Numbered from the stretch's first letter, positions 10,560-22,054 are shown. The stretch: 64,000 bases of DNA from Camellia lanceoleosa (GCA_025200525.1 CM045758.1:4592858-4656857); one strand, 5' to 3'. Program-made: numbers and translations. Notes: generated by a model from the sequence alone, not told the origin.

Positions 10560-10985
10560 TTGAGATCCATGATTTTACAGGATTAGTGGGTATTATCGCC
10601 GATTTGTGAAAGATTTCTCGGACTAGCTGGCCGCTAACTAGATTAGCGGAAGGGTCAAGTTTGTGTGGAGTGAGACTTGTGAAAAGTCGTTCCAAGAGTT
10701 GAAGGTTAGATTGACCCGCTCGATTTTGATTATTAGGAGAGGTTTGGGTTATGCGGTTTATTGTGATGCCTCACGAGAGGGTTTGGGTTATGTGTTGATG
10801 CAAGAAGGGAAAGTGGTAGCTTATGGCTCACGTCAGTTGAAAACACACAAGAAGAATTACCCTACACATGACCTAGAGTTAGCAGCAGTGATCTTTGCCT
10901 TAAAGATTTGGAGGCACTACCTTTATGATGAGAGGTTCAAGGTGTTTTCGGACCACAAGAGTTTGAAGTATCTGTTTACCTGAGA
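10560..10985 (+). pseudogene. RNase H of the Tekay-like element
   Basis: RNase H removes the RNA strand of the RNA-DNA hybrid. The open part (10663-10983) contains [51 protein letters not shown] and [12 protein letters not shown]. The Asp-Glu-Asp residues of a Ty3-type RNase H can be placed in these blocks. The linker from 10560 is in another frame with a stop at 10624-10626, and a TGA ends the domain at 10981-10983. Confidence 0.9.
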
Positions 10986-11339
10986 AACTTGAATTTGAGG
11001 CGAAGAAGGTGGATGGAGTTCATTGAGGACTATGATTTTGAGTTGCACTATCATCGGGAAGGCCAATGTTGTGGCGATGCCCTTAGTAGAAATCCATTAG
11101 TGATGTAGCTTGTATAGCCATCAGGAATGGGAGATGTTAGGTCTTGTTGGCGAGTTTGATTTATGGCGAATCTGTTGAAATTGTGACCTTGTTTTCTGTT
11201 GTTGCATAGCCTACACTTGCGACTTGAGTGTTAGAGACCTGAGGTGACCTTGAGGTAGATTCCTGCGAGAAGATCTCCGGTGGGAAGGTTGAAAAGGGTT
11301 TGACGGTGTATCCGACTAGAGTGTGAGATCTGAGACCGT

Positions 11340-11900
11340 TTGTTTGTCTTGGAGTCTTGCCGAAAGGAAGTACTCAGAGTTTCACCATTCACGTCTTCTT
11401 GTGCATCGGAGGCACTAAGATGTATCGGGATTTGGAGGTCGCCATTTTGGTGGCGAGGTATGAAGAGAGATGTGTTTGTTTTGTATCGAAGTGCCTTACT
11501 TGTCGACAAGTGAAGGCTTTCAGACTAGCATTTGTTGCAACCCTTGCCTATTGCCGAGTGGAAGTGGGAGCATGTCACTATGGACTTCGTTGTAGGTCTT
11601 CAGGACTCGGTGGGTAGTGATGCTATTTGGGTGGTTGTAGACCCGGTTGACTAAGTCGGCGCACTTTATCCTATCTTGGCGTGAGAGATTCGGTAGATCA
11701 TCTCGCCGACTTGTATATTCGGGACATAGTGAGGTTGCGGGGTCCCGATGGCGATTGTCTCGAGATAGAGATCCTCGTTTACTACTAGGTTGTGGCGAGT
11801 TTGCGAGTGCCTTGGGCACTAAGTTGACCTTTAATGCGGCTTACCATCCCCGGACTAACAGGCGATCGGCGTACTATTCAGATCCTTGAGGATATGCTTG
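11340..11900 (+). pseudogene. Integrase zinc-binding and core region, badly broken
   Basis: KCLTCRQVKA near 11488-11517 is the Cys-Cys half of the HHCC zinc finger. The segment around 11550-11610, in another frame, gives the EWKWEHVTMDF block that begins the catalytic core. TKSAHFI follows near 11650, then DRDPR near 11762 and LGTKLTFNAAYHPRTN near 11810-11855, which matches the second catalytic Asp region and the sequence before the third acidic residue. Just after HPRTN the expected Gln-Ser-Glu-Arg block is disrupted by short indels. Several frameshifts separate these pieces. Confidence 0.85.
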
Positions 11901-11940
11901 AGGTTGTGTCCTTGACTTTAGTGGGGCGTGGGAGAGGCAC

Positions 11941-12612
11941 TTGCCCTTGGTGGTTGCCTACAACAACGGTTTTGATCTAGCATCGGTATGGCACCGTTTG
12001 AGGCCTTGTATGGCCCGTGTGGAATCTCCAGTTTGTTGGGCCGAGGTGGGTGATGCACCTTTGTTGGGTCTGGAGTTGGTTAGGGAGACGACGGAGAAAG
12101 TTGAGCTTATCCGTAGAAGGCTTGTTACAGCCCAGAGTCGCCAAAAGAGTTATGCCGACCGTAGGAGGAAACCTTTGGCGTTTGAGATAGTTGATCATGT
12201 CTTTCTGAAGATATCACCTAGGCGGGGTTTGATGAGGTTCGGGAAGAGCGGGAAGTTATCCCTTTGGTTTATTGGTCCCTTTGAGACCCTTGAGAGGATT
12301 GGGGAGGTTGCTTATCGTTTGGCTTTGCCACCGTAATTGTCCGGGGTACATGACGTGTTTCATGTGAGTATGCTTTGGAAGTACGAGCCGGATCCGTCCC
12401 ATGTGTTGGACTGGACCAATTTGGAGGTAGATGAGGATGCCTCGTATGAGGAGAGACCAGTACGGGTCTTGGATAGGCGGGATCAAGTTTTGCGAGGCAA
12501 GACCATTCCCTTGATAAAAGTTTTGTAGAAGCATCACGGAGTGGAGGAAGCCACTTGGGAACGTGAGTTGGAAGTCTGTGAGAAGTATCCGGACATGTTT
12601 GTTGATGTGTAA
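11941..12612 (+). pseudogene. Integrase C-terminus and chromodomain
   Basis: The frame shows LIRRRLVTAQSRQKSYADRRR, a GPFETLERIGEVAYRLALPP block and, after a stop at 12334-12336, VHDVFHVSMLWKYEPDPSH. The chromodomain follows with YEERPVRVLDRRDQVLRGK near 12445-12500 and HHGVEEATWERE near 12533-12565. The codon for the conserved Trp between the two halves is TAG (12526-12528), which fits a TGG change. A C-terminal chromodomain is known to direct such elements to heterochromatin and places this copy in the Tekay/Del group. Confidence 0.9.
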
Positions 12613-12956
12613 TCATGTAATGAAATTTTGTAATAATATTGAACTTCAAGAGCATTATATATGTCTTAAGTTGTAAAACATTGTGAATGTTTTGGTAAAT
12701 GGAAGTTTGTGTTAACATTGTGTATGTTAAGAAAATTGTGGAAAATGAGTTGAAATTGGTAAATTTCAAAAGAATGCATGTTGATAATGCAAGTTGTTTT
12801 GTATAATGTGAAATGCCCCTTGAAAAGAGATGGAATTGACCGGTAATGGGTCGGAATGTTTAATATTATGTCGTAATATTGTTGAAAATGGAGAAAACTT
12901 GTTTTTGAAAAACTTGTGTTTAATTTCGGGGACGAAATTCTTTAAGGGAGGGAGGT
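12613..12956 (+). promoter_or_regulatory. 3' untranslated region with polypurine tract
   Basis: After the chromodomain stop the sequence is AT-rich and non-coding. GGGGACGAAATTC at 12928-12940 and the purine run AAGGGAGGGAGG at 12944-12955 directly precede the right LTR at 12957. A purine run at this place primes plus-strand DNA synthesis in Ty3/gypsy elements. Confidence 0.85.
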
Positions 12957-13145
12957 TATAGCAATCCCGGTTTTCCTTTTCTTTAATTGTTGCATTCTGG
13001 ACTTTGGTTCCGTGATGTTGGTGGTCGTATACCTTGTGGCTATCCTTTAATTCCGCATGTGTGAGTTTTAGGATGTTTTGGGCAGATGTGTTACAGGTTG
13101 GTTGAGCCTAAGTCTCAAATCTAGTTGCCCAGGTTTTTGGTGTTG

Positions 13146-13477
13146 CGCTCGAGCGGGTCTTTCTACGCTCGAGCGGAGTTTGACTTTTAGTTGTACGCTC
13201 GAGCGAGCCTTATTGCGCTCGAGCGAGTTTTGCACACTCCTAGTATTTTCGTGCTCTGCAAAACTTCTGCAGGGGTGATTTCTACGCTCGAGCGGGTAGT
13301 ACATTTGTGGTGTAAGTTCTGGGGGGGAAAATCTATGCTCGAGCGGATTGGTTTTCGCGCTCGAGCAGATGTACTTTATTCTTGTGTCTTGGCGCTCAAG
13401 CGGGACTAATTGCGCTCGAGCGTGTCCAGATTTTTGTTCTTTATGCTCGAGCGTTGTGTCTTCGGCTCGAGCGGGAA
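13146..13477. repeat. CGCTCGAGCG array, mostly intact
   Basis: About eleven copies of (C/T)GCTCGAGCG or one-base variants lie 20-60 bases apart, for example at 13146, 13166, 13196, 13216, 13286, 13338, 13358, 13393, 13412, 13445 and 13464. The decamer is a perfect palindrome containing the CTCGAG hexamer. The array ends just before GTCGTATAACAG (13484), so it may lie upstream of the transcription start. Confidence 0.9.
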
Positions 13478-14422
13478 TGTCGTATAACAGAGGGCAGCTG
13501 GGCATTTTTGAATCACTTTCTACACTTCCTCTCTCTCTCTTACTTTCTAAAAAGATATTTTGAGAGCCTGTCTCTCTAGAAACTCCATTCTCTCTAGGGT
13601 TTGATCTAGTAGGAGTTATTTCCTCACCTTTGGCCTTTACAAAAGTTGTGTTGATCGTCGAGGGCTATGTTTTGATCCGAGAATATTGAGTTTTGGAGCA
13701 CTTCGAGTTTCGTCATCTTCTTCTCTTGAGCTCTGAATTTGAAGTAGGGATTCCTACTCACATCTATGGGTTTTAACCTAGGTTTTGAGCTTACTGTTTA
13801 AATGGTTGATTTTGGGATTCAGGATTTCAAAATGTGCTAAAAGAGGGTTTGTGATTTTGGGCTCATAATATGTATTTTGGGTTTCAAAATGAGGATATTG
13901 TTGTTGGTAGTTGATATATTGGAACCTTTGGGTTAATATTGAGAGTTGGGGAAAAAAACCCTAATTTGTTGTATAAATTAATTGGTATAATTAATTTGGG
14001 AAAGTTGTGATTATATGGAATTGAGATGGAAGTAATGAAATAGACTCATTATATAGTGAAATGGTGGAGTTTGATTTGTTAATCGCTCACTTTTGAAAAT
14101 ATTGATATTTTATCTATTGGAGCTTTTATTACCTATTTAGAAATAATTGCTTGGGCTACCGGTGGAGGGTAGTTTTGATTGTTGTAGACAATGCATGATG
14201 ATTAGGCAAACTAAAACTAATCAATTGGATGTGTCATAGAGTATGACGGTTGATAGAATACATTAATTTCATGTATTGATTAATTGTGTATATGACCTAT
14301 GTGTTTATATACGTTATGTGTAGAGGAGGAGATGGGGGATGCACTCCGCGGTTTAGGGGAAGATGGGGGATGGACCTCTAAACCAGATAGTGTTTGGGAG
14401 GAGATGGGAGATGAACTCCGGG

Positions 14423-14620
14423 GATACAGCTCATATGCTTATCTGTTGAGGTGTAGATACAACTCATATGCTTATCTGCTGAAGTGTAGATACAACTCAT
14501 ATGTTTATCTGTTAAAGTGTTGATACAGCTAATATTTTTATCTGTTTAAATGTTGATACAGCTTGTATGCTTATCTGTCGAGATGTTGATATAGCTAGTA
14601 TGCTTATCTATTGTAAAGTG
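14423..14620. repeat. 33-bp tandem repeat, six copies
   Basis: Units starting GATACAGCTCATATGCTTATC begin at 14423, 14456, 14489, 14522, 14555 and 14588, an exact period of 33. Later units are more diverged. The array lies in the inferred leader intron of the LTR. Confidence 0.9.
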
Positions 14621-15193
14621 GGAAACGTTTAATATGAGTCACTGTCTTATGTAAGTTGTTGGCCAGATTCTGAGCCGTTGTTGTGAATTGTGAACTTGAT
14701 AAGAAATGGAAAATGAGATGAAACATGGACATAGTGGTCATGTAATGGTCATGGATTAATAATTGATGTATGGGAGTTAAACATTTATCAATTGCTAATG
14801 TCTTATTTATTGCTCATACTGTGTTTAGCATATCTCTACTGGGCGTTGGCTCACCCCCTATGGGACATTATTTTCAGGTACAGGTAGCATGCCACCTCCA
14901 AGGACTTAGCTTGGATGATGATGAGAGTTGAAGACTCTTTTTGTTTATTTTGTTTTGTATTACATGTATACCAAGCCAAGGGCTTAATGTATAATAGAGT
15001 TAGCACTCTCTTTTTGTAACTAAGTGTTAACTTGGAAAGCTGTAAGCCCATAGGACATTTGCTTTTGTTGTTAACATGTAATACTTTTTGTAATGAACTA
15101 CTCTGATGAATAGAAGGATGTTGATCTTTTATATATCAATGCATGTCAATGTTGGTGGGTTTAGTGTTATTATTTTGAGGGCGTGACATCCCT

Positions 15194-15274
15194 AATTGGA
15201 TTTTTGGGCAGATTGGTTTGCTTCTTCCAATATCTTCCAGCAACTATTTCTGAAAAAATGAAAGCAAGAGCAAG
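15194..15274 (+). pseudogene. Right half of the interrupted coding stretch
   Basis: This continues the frame of 6971-7092 across the element, with FLGRLVCFFQYLPATISEKM and a basic end (KARAR). A GTATGAGT donor-like site follows at 15275, and the frame would stop at 15281. It supports an original exon cut by the Tekay insertion. No family is recognised. Confidence 0.4.
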
Positions 15275-15284
15275 GTATGAGTAA

Positions 15285-15510
15285 TATAGTGACAAAACTG
15301 TATAATTTTACAGTTTTATATGCAGTTTAATATTAAGTTATATCTATTTGTTGTTAATAGTTACAAAACTGTATAATTTGGCAGTTTGATTTGCACTTTA
15401 TAATAAGTTTACCTATTTGTTTTGAATAGTGATCAAACTGTATAATTTTGTAGTTTCATTTGAAGTTTGAATAAATTTAGATATTTACTTGTAGAGTGAT
15501 GAAACTGTAG
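15285..15510. repeat. Degenerate ~70-bp tandem repeat, three to four copies
   Basis: The core CAAA(A)CTGTATAATTT(T/G)-CAGTTT recurs at 15293, 15364 and 15434, with a weaker copy near 15500. The spacing is about 70. It is non-coding. Confidence 0.75.
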
Positions 15511-18232
15511 ATGTTTCAATTTTATAAACACTAGCAACAATAAGAACAGTCCATTGTATTTTGTAAACAACAATAATAACAACAAAAAGATGAAGTATTC
15601 AACGAAATGTAGCAACAATAAGAAGAATAAGCCAATATTTAACAACAAGAAGAAGCAACAACAACAAGAATAGGAACAAGAACAAGAACAAGAAGTTGAA
15701 TATGTAAAAACAAGGATTATGTGTAAAAACAAGGGATTATAAAATCTAAGCAAAAATACAACGAAGAAGAGATCTAGAATCGTAGGTAGAATATGTAAAA
15801 TAAGGTTTATACATTTTGAAGTCTATAAAATATGTTTATACAAGGGTTTTTTTTTTTTTTTTTATGAAAGTGTTATTGAAACGGTATGATATATACAGAA
15901 TATCAAAGAATAATGCACAAATTTGAACGAAAAATAAAAGGTGAAGACAGATTTTACTTTTTTTCCCCATTTTTGTGAATCGGAAATCAGAAACTATGAA
16001 ATTTCTTCAGTCATGATGGTTCTTTGTGTTGTTGAGAGTTGCCGATTGGAGAAGATGAATGGCTTCGTGTTGTGTTGTTGAGAGTCGACGATTGGAGAAG
16101 ATGAACAACTTCGTTTTGTGGTTAGAGTAGGGTTTCAGAGGTAGTGGAGTCGAATGGTGGAGAGATGGAGGCGAGAATCTTGAGTCGAGCGATGGAGATG
16201 TGACATTGTACAGGTCAGATTGGTATGAGATGATCGTGGATGGAGGTTGTGCACATGTAAATTGGATGATATGTGAGGGTATTTTCGTCTGATTGCTAAT
16301 TTGAGGATTTAATGGAGTATTGAATTTGTTTTGGGTCTAAATAGAGAGTGATATGTTGGGATTGGACCTGGTCAGTTCCCTCTATTAGAATAGGCTATCT
16401 TAGGCCCATTTTGAAACCAAACCTAAACCTAGTTTTAATTTTTAGGGTTCACTTTTTAAAAAATAAAAATTTTATTTTTGCATAATTGTTTTAATATTTT
16501 AAATAATTTTTAAAATTTTTGAGATACACTTAATATAAATACACTTAAAAAGTTTAATATTTATGAAAAAAATCTTCAAAAAATTCACTAAATACCAAAA
16601 ATATATAAAAAGAACTATATAAGAATTTAGTATTTTTTTATATTCTTGTATATTTATTAATTTTTTAAAATATTTTTTTTATAAATATTTTATTTTTTAG
16701 ATACATGTAAGTAAAGTGCATCTAAAAAAGTTTAAAAAAAAAAAATTTGTTTATTATTTTAAAAATATTTACAAAAAACAAAAAACATACAAAAAATAAA
16801 AAAAACAAGCACATAAAATCTTTTTTTTTAGTATTTTTTTTATTTTGTCAAAAAAATTTAGTTTTTTGGTTCGTCTTGTTGAGATAAATTTAAAAAATAT
16901 TTTTTTTTTTGAAAAATTTTAGAAAAAAATACTAAAGAAAAAGAAGCCCAAAAAAATTGTTTATTTTGGATTATTTTTGTCTTTTCTGAATTTCTTTTGA
17001 ATTTTTTTTAAATTATAAATTTTCCGATTCGCCTTATTGAGCTGAATCTTTTAGGAGTTTCAAATCATAATTCGACACTTACTTTTGAAAACTCGGTCGA
17101 AGGCTGGAAAATTTGGACTAACTGGTTGTCCGGAACAGTGCAAATAAATTTTTTTTTTGGCAATTGACATATGTTAATTTTTATATATTCGAAATTTTTT
17201 TTTTCGAATTTTAAAATTTTTTTATGTGCTTTAATAGAATTTTGAATTGTATGTTTGATTATGAGTTGTAAGTTTTTTTTATCAAATATCATATGCCACA
17301 TCAAAAATTCTCCACTCAATTAAAAACTCTTTTCAAAACTCTTTTCAAAACTCTTTCACCGAACAAATTTTCCATACTCAAATCATAACTCTAAAACTTA
17401 CAAACTAAAAATACAACTCCTACTCTCAAATCATATTTAGAAAGCTCTACCAAAAGCAATAATAAATTTTTTTGAATTTTTTTTTAAAAGTTCACTGAAG
17501 ACGAAAATAAGTCCACCTCCCCCCCTAAAAAAAACAAAAAATACACTTCCCCAAACACCCTTGTTGGCTTTTGGACTTTTTAATATTTTAGCCTGAATAA
17601 AAAAGTTGTTTTGATATAATAATTGATCCTTTTTTTTTAGTTAATTTAATGGATATAAGAGAAAAAAATAAAATCAATATGATTTAGGTCTGATATTTTG
17701 TTTATTGACTATTTTAACTTGTTTTTATTTTTATTAACTATTTTTGTCTAAACCTAACTTCACAAATAAGTCTTTTATATTCTTAAACTATCATCAAATT
17801 TTAATTTATCTTTATATTTTTATTGTAAAAATCCGAAAATTTAAGTTGTCTCTTAAATTGATATTAATATTATTTAATTATAAATGATTTCAAAAAAATA
17901 ATTTTAACTTTATATTAATATTATTTAATTATAAATGATTTCAAAAAAATAATTTTAACTTTATATTATTATTCAAAATTATTTTTTGAGTATAATGATA
18001 TTTTTATTATATTTTTCTTTATATTTTTTCTAAACTAAAATACACTAAAATATAACATTTTCTATACAGCAAAAGACTTGCCTCCCAAAGTCTCTTGCTG
18101 CTCAAGGCTCTTGCCGTCCACGCTACGATTTACTATATATATATATATGTCAATCACCTATGCATCCCCCCAAGCTCTCTAATCCTCTTTGGTTTTTAAT
18201 TTTTTATATATATAAAACTTTGAGTTAAGTTT
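15511..18232. other. AT-rich non-coding stretch with small repeats
   Basis: CAA/AAG trinucleotide runs lie at about 15535-15690. Two similar segments around GAGAGT(T/C)G(C/A)CGATTGGAGAAGATGAA occur at about 16033 and 16081. From 16430 to 18060 the sequence is mostly A and T. A 51-bp tandem duplication is at 17861-17962, and a short TA run is at about 18135. I see no gene. Part of this may be the left side of the LTR whose end is at 24462, but its start cannot be fixed. Confidence 0.55.
17861..17962. repeat. 51-bp direct duplication
   Basis: The segment starting ATATTAATATTATTTAAT at 17861 is repeated in tandem from 17912 with essentially no changes, so it is a recent duplication. Confidence 0.9.
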
Positions 18233-18257
18233 AATCACTACAGGAAATGTTTGTTTT

Positions 18258-18370
18258 AACGGCGTTTATATAATGGCGTTTTCTTAAACGTCGTCTTTTT
18301 TAATATTTAACGGCGTTTTTAAACGTCGCCTTTTGTGCTAATCAAAACAGCACCGTTTAACTAATAGAAA
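18258..18370. repeat. Left subterminal repeats of the CACTA element
   Basis: TAACGGCGTTTAT, ATGGCGTTTTC, TTAAACGTCG, TAACGGCGTTTTTAAACG and GAAAACGCC follow one another in direct and inverted orientation. Subterminal motif clusters of this kind are where CACTA transposase subunits are known to bind. Confidence 0.8.
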
Positions 18371-18389
18371 ACGCCTCCAAATGTGTTAC

Positions 18390-19123
18390 AATCTCTTACA
18401 CCCTCTCCCTCCCTCTTGAGACTCTCATTCTTTACTCTTCAGTCTCCGTAAAGAAGATGCCTCAAATCTCTCGCTTCAGCTTGGTGATCCCTTAAATCTC
18501 AGAGTGATTTCAAAATAAGAATTGATTGGAATCAGCTCGGTGATTTAATTTGTTTACCCATTCCATTCACATAGAAATCACTGAGAGGTAAACCTATCTG
18601 CATCAAGTCGATCTGCATCTAGCTCAGTGATTTTGATTTCGATTTCATTTTTTTTTTCTCTCTCGCTCATTTTCACTCTCCTTTGTCACCAGACTCATCT
18701 CTCTCTCTCTCTCGCTCGCTCCTCTGCCGATCTCATCTACACTCACCGCCACTGCTGTCTTCTTATTATCGCCTCAGATCGACAGCTACAGTGGTGGAAA
18801 AGGATGACGGTGGTGGTGCTCGTTGAAAAAAAGAACAAGAGACAAGATCTGAAGGATTTCGAACTAATTAAAGCCAGATCTGAATGTTTCAAAGAACACC
18901 TGATCCAAATATGGGGGTTTCGAATTAGATATGTTAGTAAGCTCCTTCGAATCCTTCTGTTTTCAGTAAAAACCTCTTTTCATCAACTTCTGTATATGTT
19001 TGTGTGTGTGTGTGTGAGAGAGAAAGTGTTGAAGAAGAGGCTGTAGTGTTCTTGATTTTCCCTCTTTGTTTCTTGAATTCTATAAATCTCACCAACAACA
19101 ATGGTCAAGTTTTATGTTTCTGT

Positions 19124-19156
<33 letters not shown>

Positions 19157-19359
19157 ATATATATATGTATATCCACATATCCAAGATTTGTATATTTATA
19201 TATTTGTTCTTGTTTCTGCTACTGAACAAAAAAATGCTTGAAGAGAGAAAGAACGAGAGAGATAGAGAGAGAGTTGTGTTTTTGTCCACGGGAGTTCAAA
19301 TTGCGGAGAGATCAAATTGCAGTGACCTTGTTTTCATGTAAATTAATTATGTGTCTCAG
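18390..19359 (+). other. Gene-5'-end-like region in the CACTA element
   Basis: CT-rich sequence with CTCTCTCT runs (about 18655-18715 and 19125-19155) looks like a plant 5' leader. An open frame with MTVVVLVEKKNKRQDLKDFE starts near 18804. The donor-like GTTA|GTAAGC near 18932 would end it. The acceptor-like TGTGTCTCAG ends at 19359. How it joins the next exon is not certain. Confidence 0.35.
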
Positions 19360-19553
19360 GTGTGAATGCGTGGAGTTGAAAGTTCCTGTAGAGGATGAGG
19401 ACCAAGGTTTGAAAAATGGATGTGAATTTGAGACTGGTGGTGGTAAAGAGAGCAAGGTGAATAGTAGTAAAGATGATCAGTTTGAAATGCATACCAACCA
19501 AGTGAGCAATTATAGCTATGGAGAAGCTGAGGCGTTGACTGATGATATTGAAG
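19360..19553 (+). CDS. Exon-like segment 1 of an unknown acidic protein inside the CACTA element
   Basis: The segment lies between TCTCAG| (ending 19359) and GAAG|GTAATG (19554). It reads ECVELKVPVEDEDQGLKNG and on to SYGEAEALTDDIE, which is acidic and low in hydrophobic residues. It ends with one base of a split codon, and the segment at 21929 begins with the two bases needed to complete it. No domain is recognised. It could be a captured host gene fragment or an element-encoded protein other than the transposase. Confidence 0.45.
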
Positions 19554-21928
19554 GTAATGCAGTCATTTTGTTTTAAGAGGAAGTTTACCTTACCTTTTGT
19601 ATTTTTTACTTTGTTTAATTCAATTCATTTTGCTTAGTAGAGTTTCCCAAATATGGATGTTTGCATTGCTTTTGCAGTTATGATTAATGCAAACACCACT
19701 TAGAACTATGTTGGTTCTAGAAGTTTTATTCAAGAAACACAAGTGAGTTTCTGAACCTCTTCCTTGCAATTTTAGCTCATCATTCTTCATCACAGCAACT
19801 GAAACCACAGCTTCTGCCATTGGGATCACATTTGTCTGAAATAGTGATAGTTAATCTATTCAATGCCTTTAGAGATTTGCTCTACACCAACCTTTTGTCA
19901 TGCCTTATTTGCTTCACTGTCAACTTGTATTATTGTTACATTCATCTGGGTATTTCAAATATTGATTTCTCTGTATTCACCTCTCATCTTGGTACTGTTT
20001 TTGCAGATAACTAGTTCAGTTTTAGGTAATTTGTTGGATCTTTGTTGAGTCTGGTGTACGTGTTGAGCTTCAAAATCTGACCTACTTAAGTTTTTGTCTT
20101 CCATCTGGTAATATATATCCCCTATATATCCCTGCATTTTGTTACCTAGATGTGATGCTCATTGAAAAAATTAAATGTTTGATTCTATTGTGTAAGCAAC
20201 AATTAAGATCATCCTTGACTAATGGGATGTGGTGTGGTTCAACATAGTTCAATGCTACGCAGATAAAAGTTAATTTGTTACCTAGATGTGATACTTTTTT
20301 TTTGTGTGTGTGTGTGTGCATGTGTAATGATTTATAACTGCGTAATCCACTCTTACATTAAGGAAAAGAAAAAAACTATCCATATTTTAAATGCCTAAGT
20401 CGATTAATTTTCATTCATTCTATTAATATAAAAGAGGGCAGGGCATAGTCTTTGACATCATAGAAATTTGTTCCTTCTTATTTTTATTTTATGCTACTTT
20501 TTTATTGACTTCAAATTTTTTTTAATGTTACTTATATTCATTACGAAAATATTACATATTTTGTCATGCATATAGATCCGTGGATTTTAATTTTATTCTA
20601 TTGATTCTTGCCATTGAGTAGCTTGAACTACATCTTCACTTTGTTGATTTTAGTAGTGGTAGAAAGGTAGCATTGATTCTTGACATGTCATGTTTAAAAT
20701 GGTATAATTTCGTGATTCAACTCAAATTTAGCAATGGCTCGACTTCTCGAGTTCTTTAGTCAAACTTGCATAGCATCAGCAATGAATTTTTTAATCTTAG
20801 TTTTACCATATAACTATTAGTTGTTAGAGATGTTCGATTTATGTAGGACAAGATGGTCTTGCATGGTACATGCAGTAGATCTCTTCTTATTAGTCGAACA
20901 ACCTGGATTAGATGTTTAATTTTGGAATGATTTGGCATTTAACCAAATTACTATTTGAGAATTGAGTTGAAAATAGATTTGGCAATCTGCTTAAAATCCT
21001 TTTAAAGTTTGATGGACTCGAAAACTTCCCACTAGAACACTTGCACATGTAGATGGACACACTCTGTTGTAAACTTTCATAAAAGCTGCTTCTGTGTGAG
21101 CTTTAAATCTCCAATCTTTCCAATGTGTTTACTTTCTTATCAAAAGCTATAGTATACAACTTCAACTCCAAAGTATTTATTATGGTTGCACTTTCATTGC
21201 TCTATGACTATATATGTATATATGTAACTGTTAGCACAAACATGCCCTAGAAAAGGATTTTATGTTACTAGAGATAGGGCCCTTTCATCGTGTATGTTGA
21301 TTCCCTCACATGTTGTTGCTTGCTTCTCCATATTTGAGCAACTAGAAAATGGGAGATTCAAGATTTGAACATTCTTGTTTTCTCCTTCAAATGTTCTCCA
21401 GCTCAACTATGAGAAAAAAGAAAGAAAGAAAGAAAAAAAAAACTGGAACCATGTTATTTACCTGCATTTGCATATCTTTTCCACTTTTGAGGCAATATAA
21501 TGGGACATTGAATTACCTTCAGTTTGATAATTGTGAATGGTGGCAATGTCTTTGTTGGAAAGTGTGAAAAAAAAAATTAAAAATTGTAATTTGGGATTTT
21601 AGGATCTGTGTCTGAAGCAGCAATTGTAACGCATGCTAAGAAAACACAGTGAGTGATATAACTTAAGACCACTTGTTTTTGCAGTATGCTTTTGAGAAGG
21701 GTCATTTTGATAGCATGAAAAAAACGTAATTGTGTGTTGAATGATTGTAATTTGTATGCCACTAAATAGATGCATCTGGCCATCCTGTTCTCATCCATCT
21801 TGTCCACTTCATCCCTTTTTCTAATTTTATATTTTTGAACTGTTACGACATTGCAATCTTTTTGAATAATTGAAAAAGTATGCATCTTTCTAGATTGTGT
21901 TAAATTTGCCTCTGAACTGCACTTGCAG

Positions 21929-22054
21929 TGCATGACCAACAATTGGTAGATGATATTCCAGTTGAGAAGCTATTAATCCATGATGTACCGGTTGACACCA
22001 TATGTACTCCAACACAAGTAATTTTCATCAACATGCTAATCCCAAAGCCTCAAG
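21929..22054 (+). CDS. Exon-like segment 2, in phase with segment 1
   Basis: It is bounded by CACTTGCAG| (ending 21928) and CTCAAG|GTTAGC (22055). It encodes [20 protein letters not shown] followed by a segment ending NMLIPKPQ. The phase matches segment 1 exactly. A possible third segment after TTGTTATCAG| starts at 22453 and reaches a stop within seven codons (TAG 22470-22472). The product is unknown. Between the segments (19554-21928) there is only AT-rich intron-like sequence. Confidence 0.45.

Larger units (their letters stand above)
7093..15188 (+). mobile_element. Tekay/Del-like chromovirus (Ty3/gypsy), full span, TSD TCCCT
   Basis: The left LTR starts TATAGCGATCCCGG at 7093, directly after TCCCT (7088-7092). 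The right LTR ends GGGCGTGACA at 15188, directly before TCCCT (15189-15193). The internal order is gag, zinc knuckle, protease, RT, RNase H, integrase and C-terminal chromodomain, which is typical of Tekay/Del chromoviruses. All coding parts carry frameshifts and stops. The left LTR lacks its 3' half and the PBS is gone, so the copy cannot be autonomous. Confidence 0.92.
12957..15188 (+). repeat. 3' LTR of the Tekay-like element, 2232 bp
   Basis: It runs from TATAGCAATCCCGG, directly after the polypurine tract, to GGGCGTGACA before the TCCCT duplication. It contains the CTCGAGCG array (13146-13477), a CT-rich leader (13528-13600), a donor-like site at 13744, a 33-bp tandem repeat (14423-14620) and the acceptor-like TTATTTTCAG|GTA ending at 14877. 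The block CTACTGGGCGTTGGCTCAC near 14837 recurs in the other chromovirus-type LTRs. Confidence 0.92.

Noticed and set aside
13146..13477. Regularly recurring palindromes that could suggest a CRISPR-like array
   Set aside because: The repeat unit is only about 10 bases, spacers vary from about 10 to 60 bases, the DNA is plant LTR sequence and there are no cas genes.
17823..18232. Possible start (TGTAAAAATCCG at 17823) of the LTR that ends at 24462
   Set aside because: The candidate TSD (TTTAT) matches only if the LTR started one base off, and the region is too AT-rich for this to be convincing.
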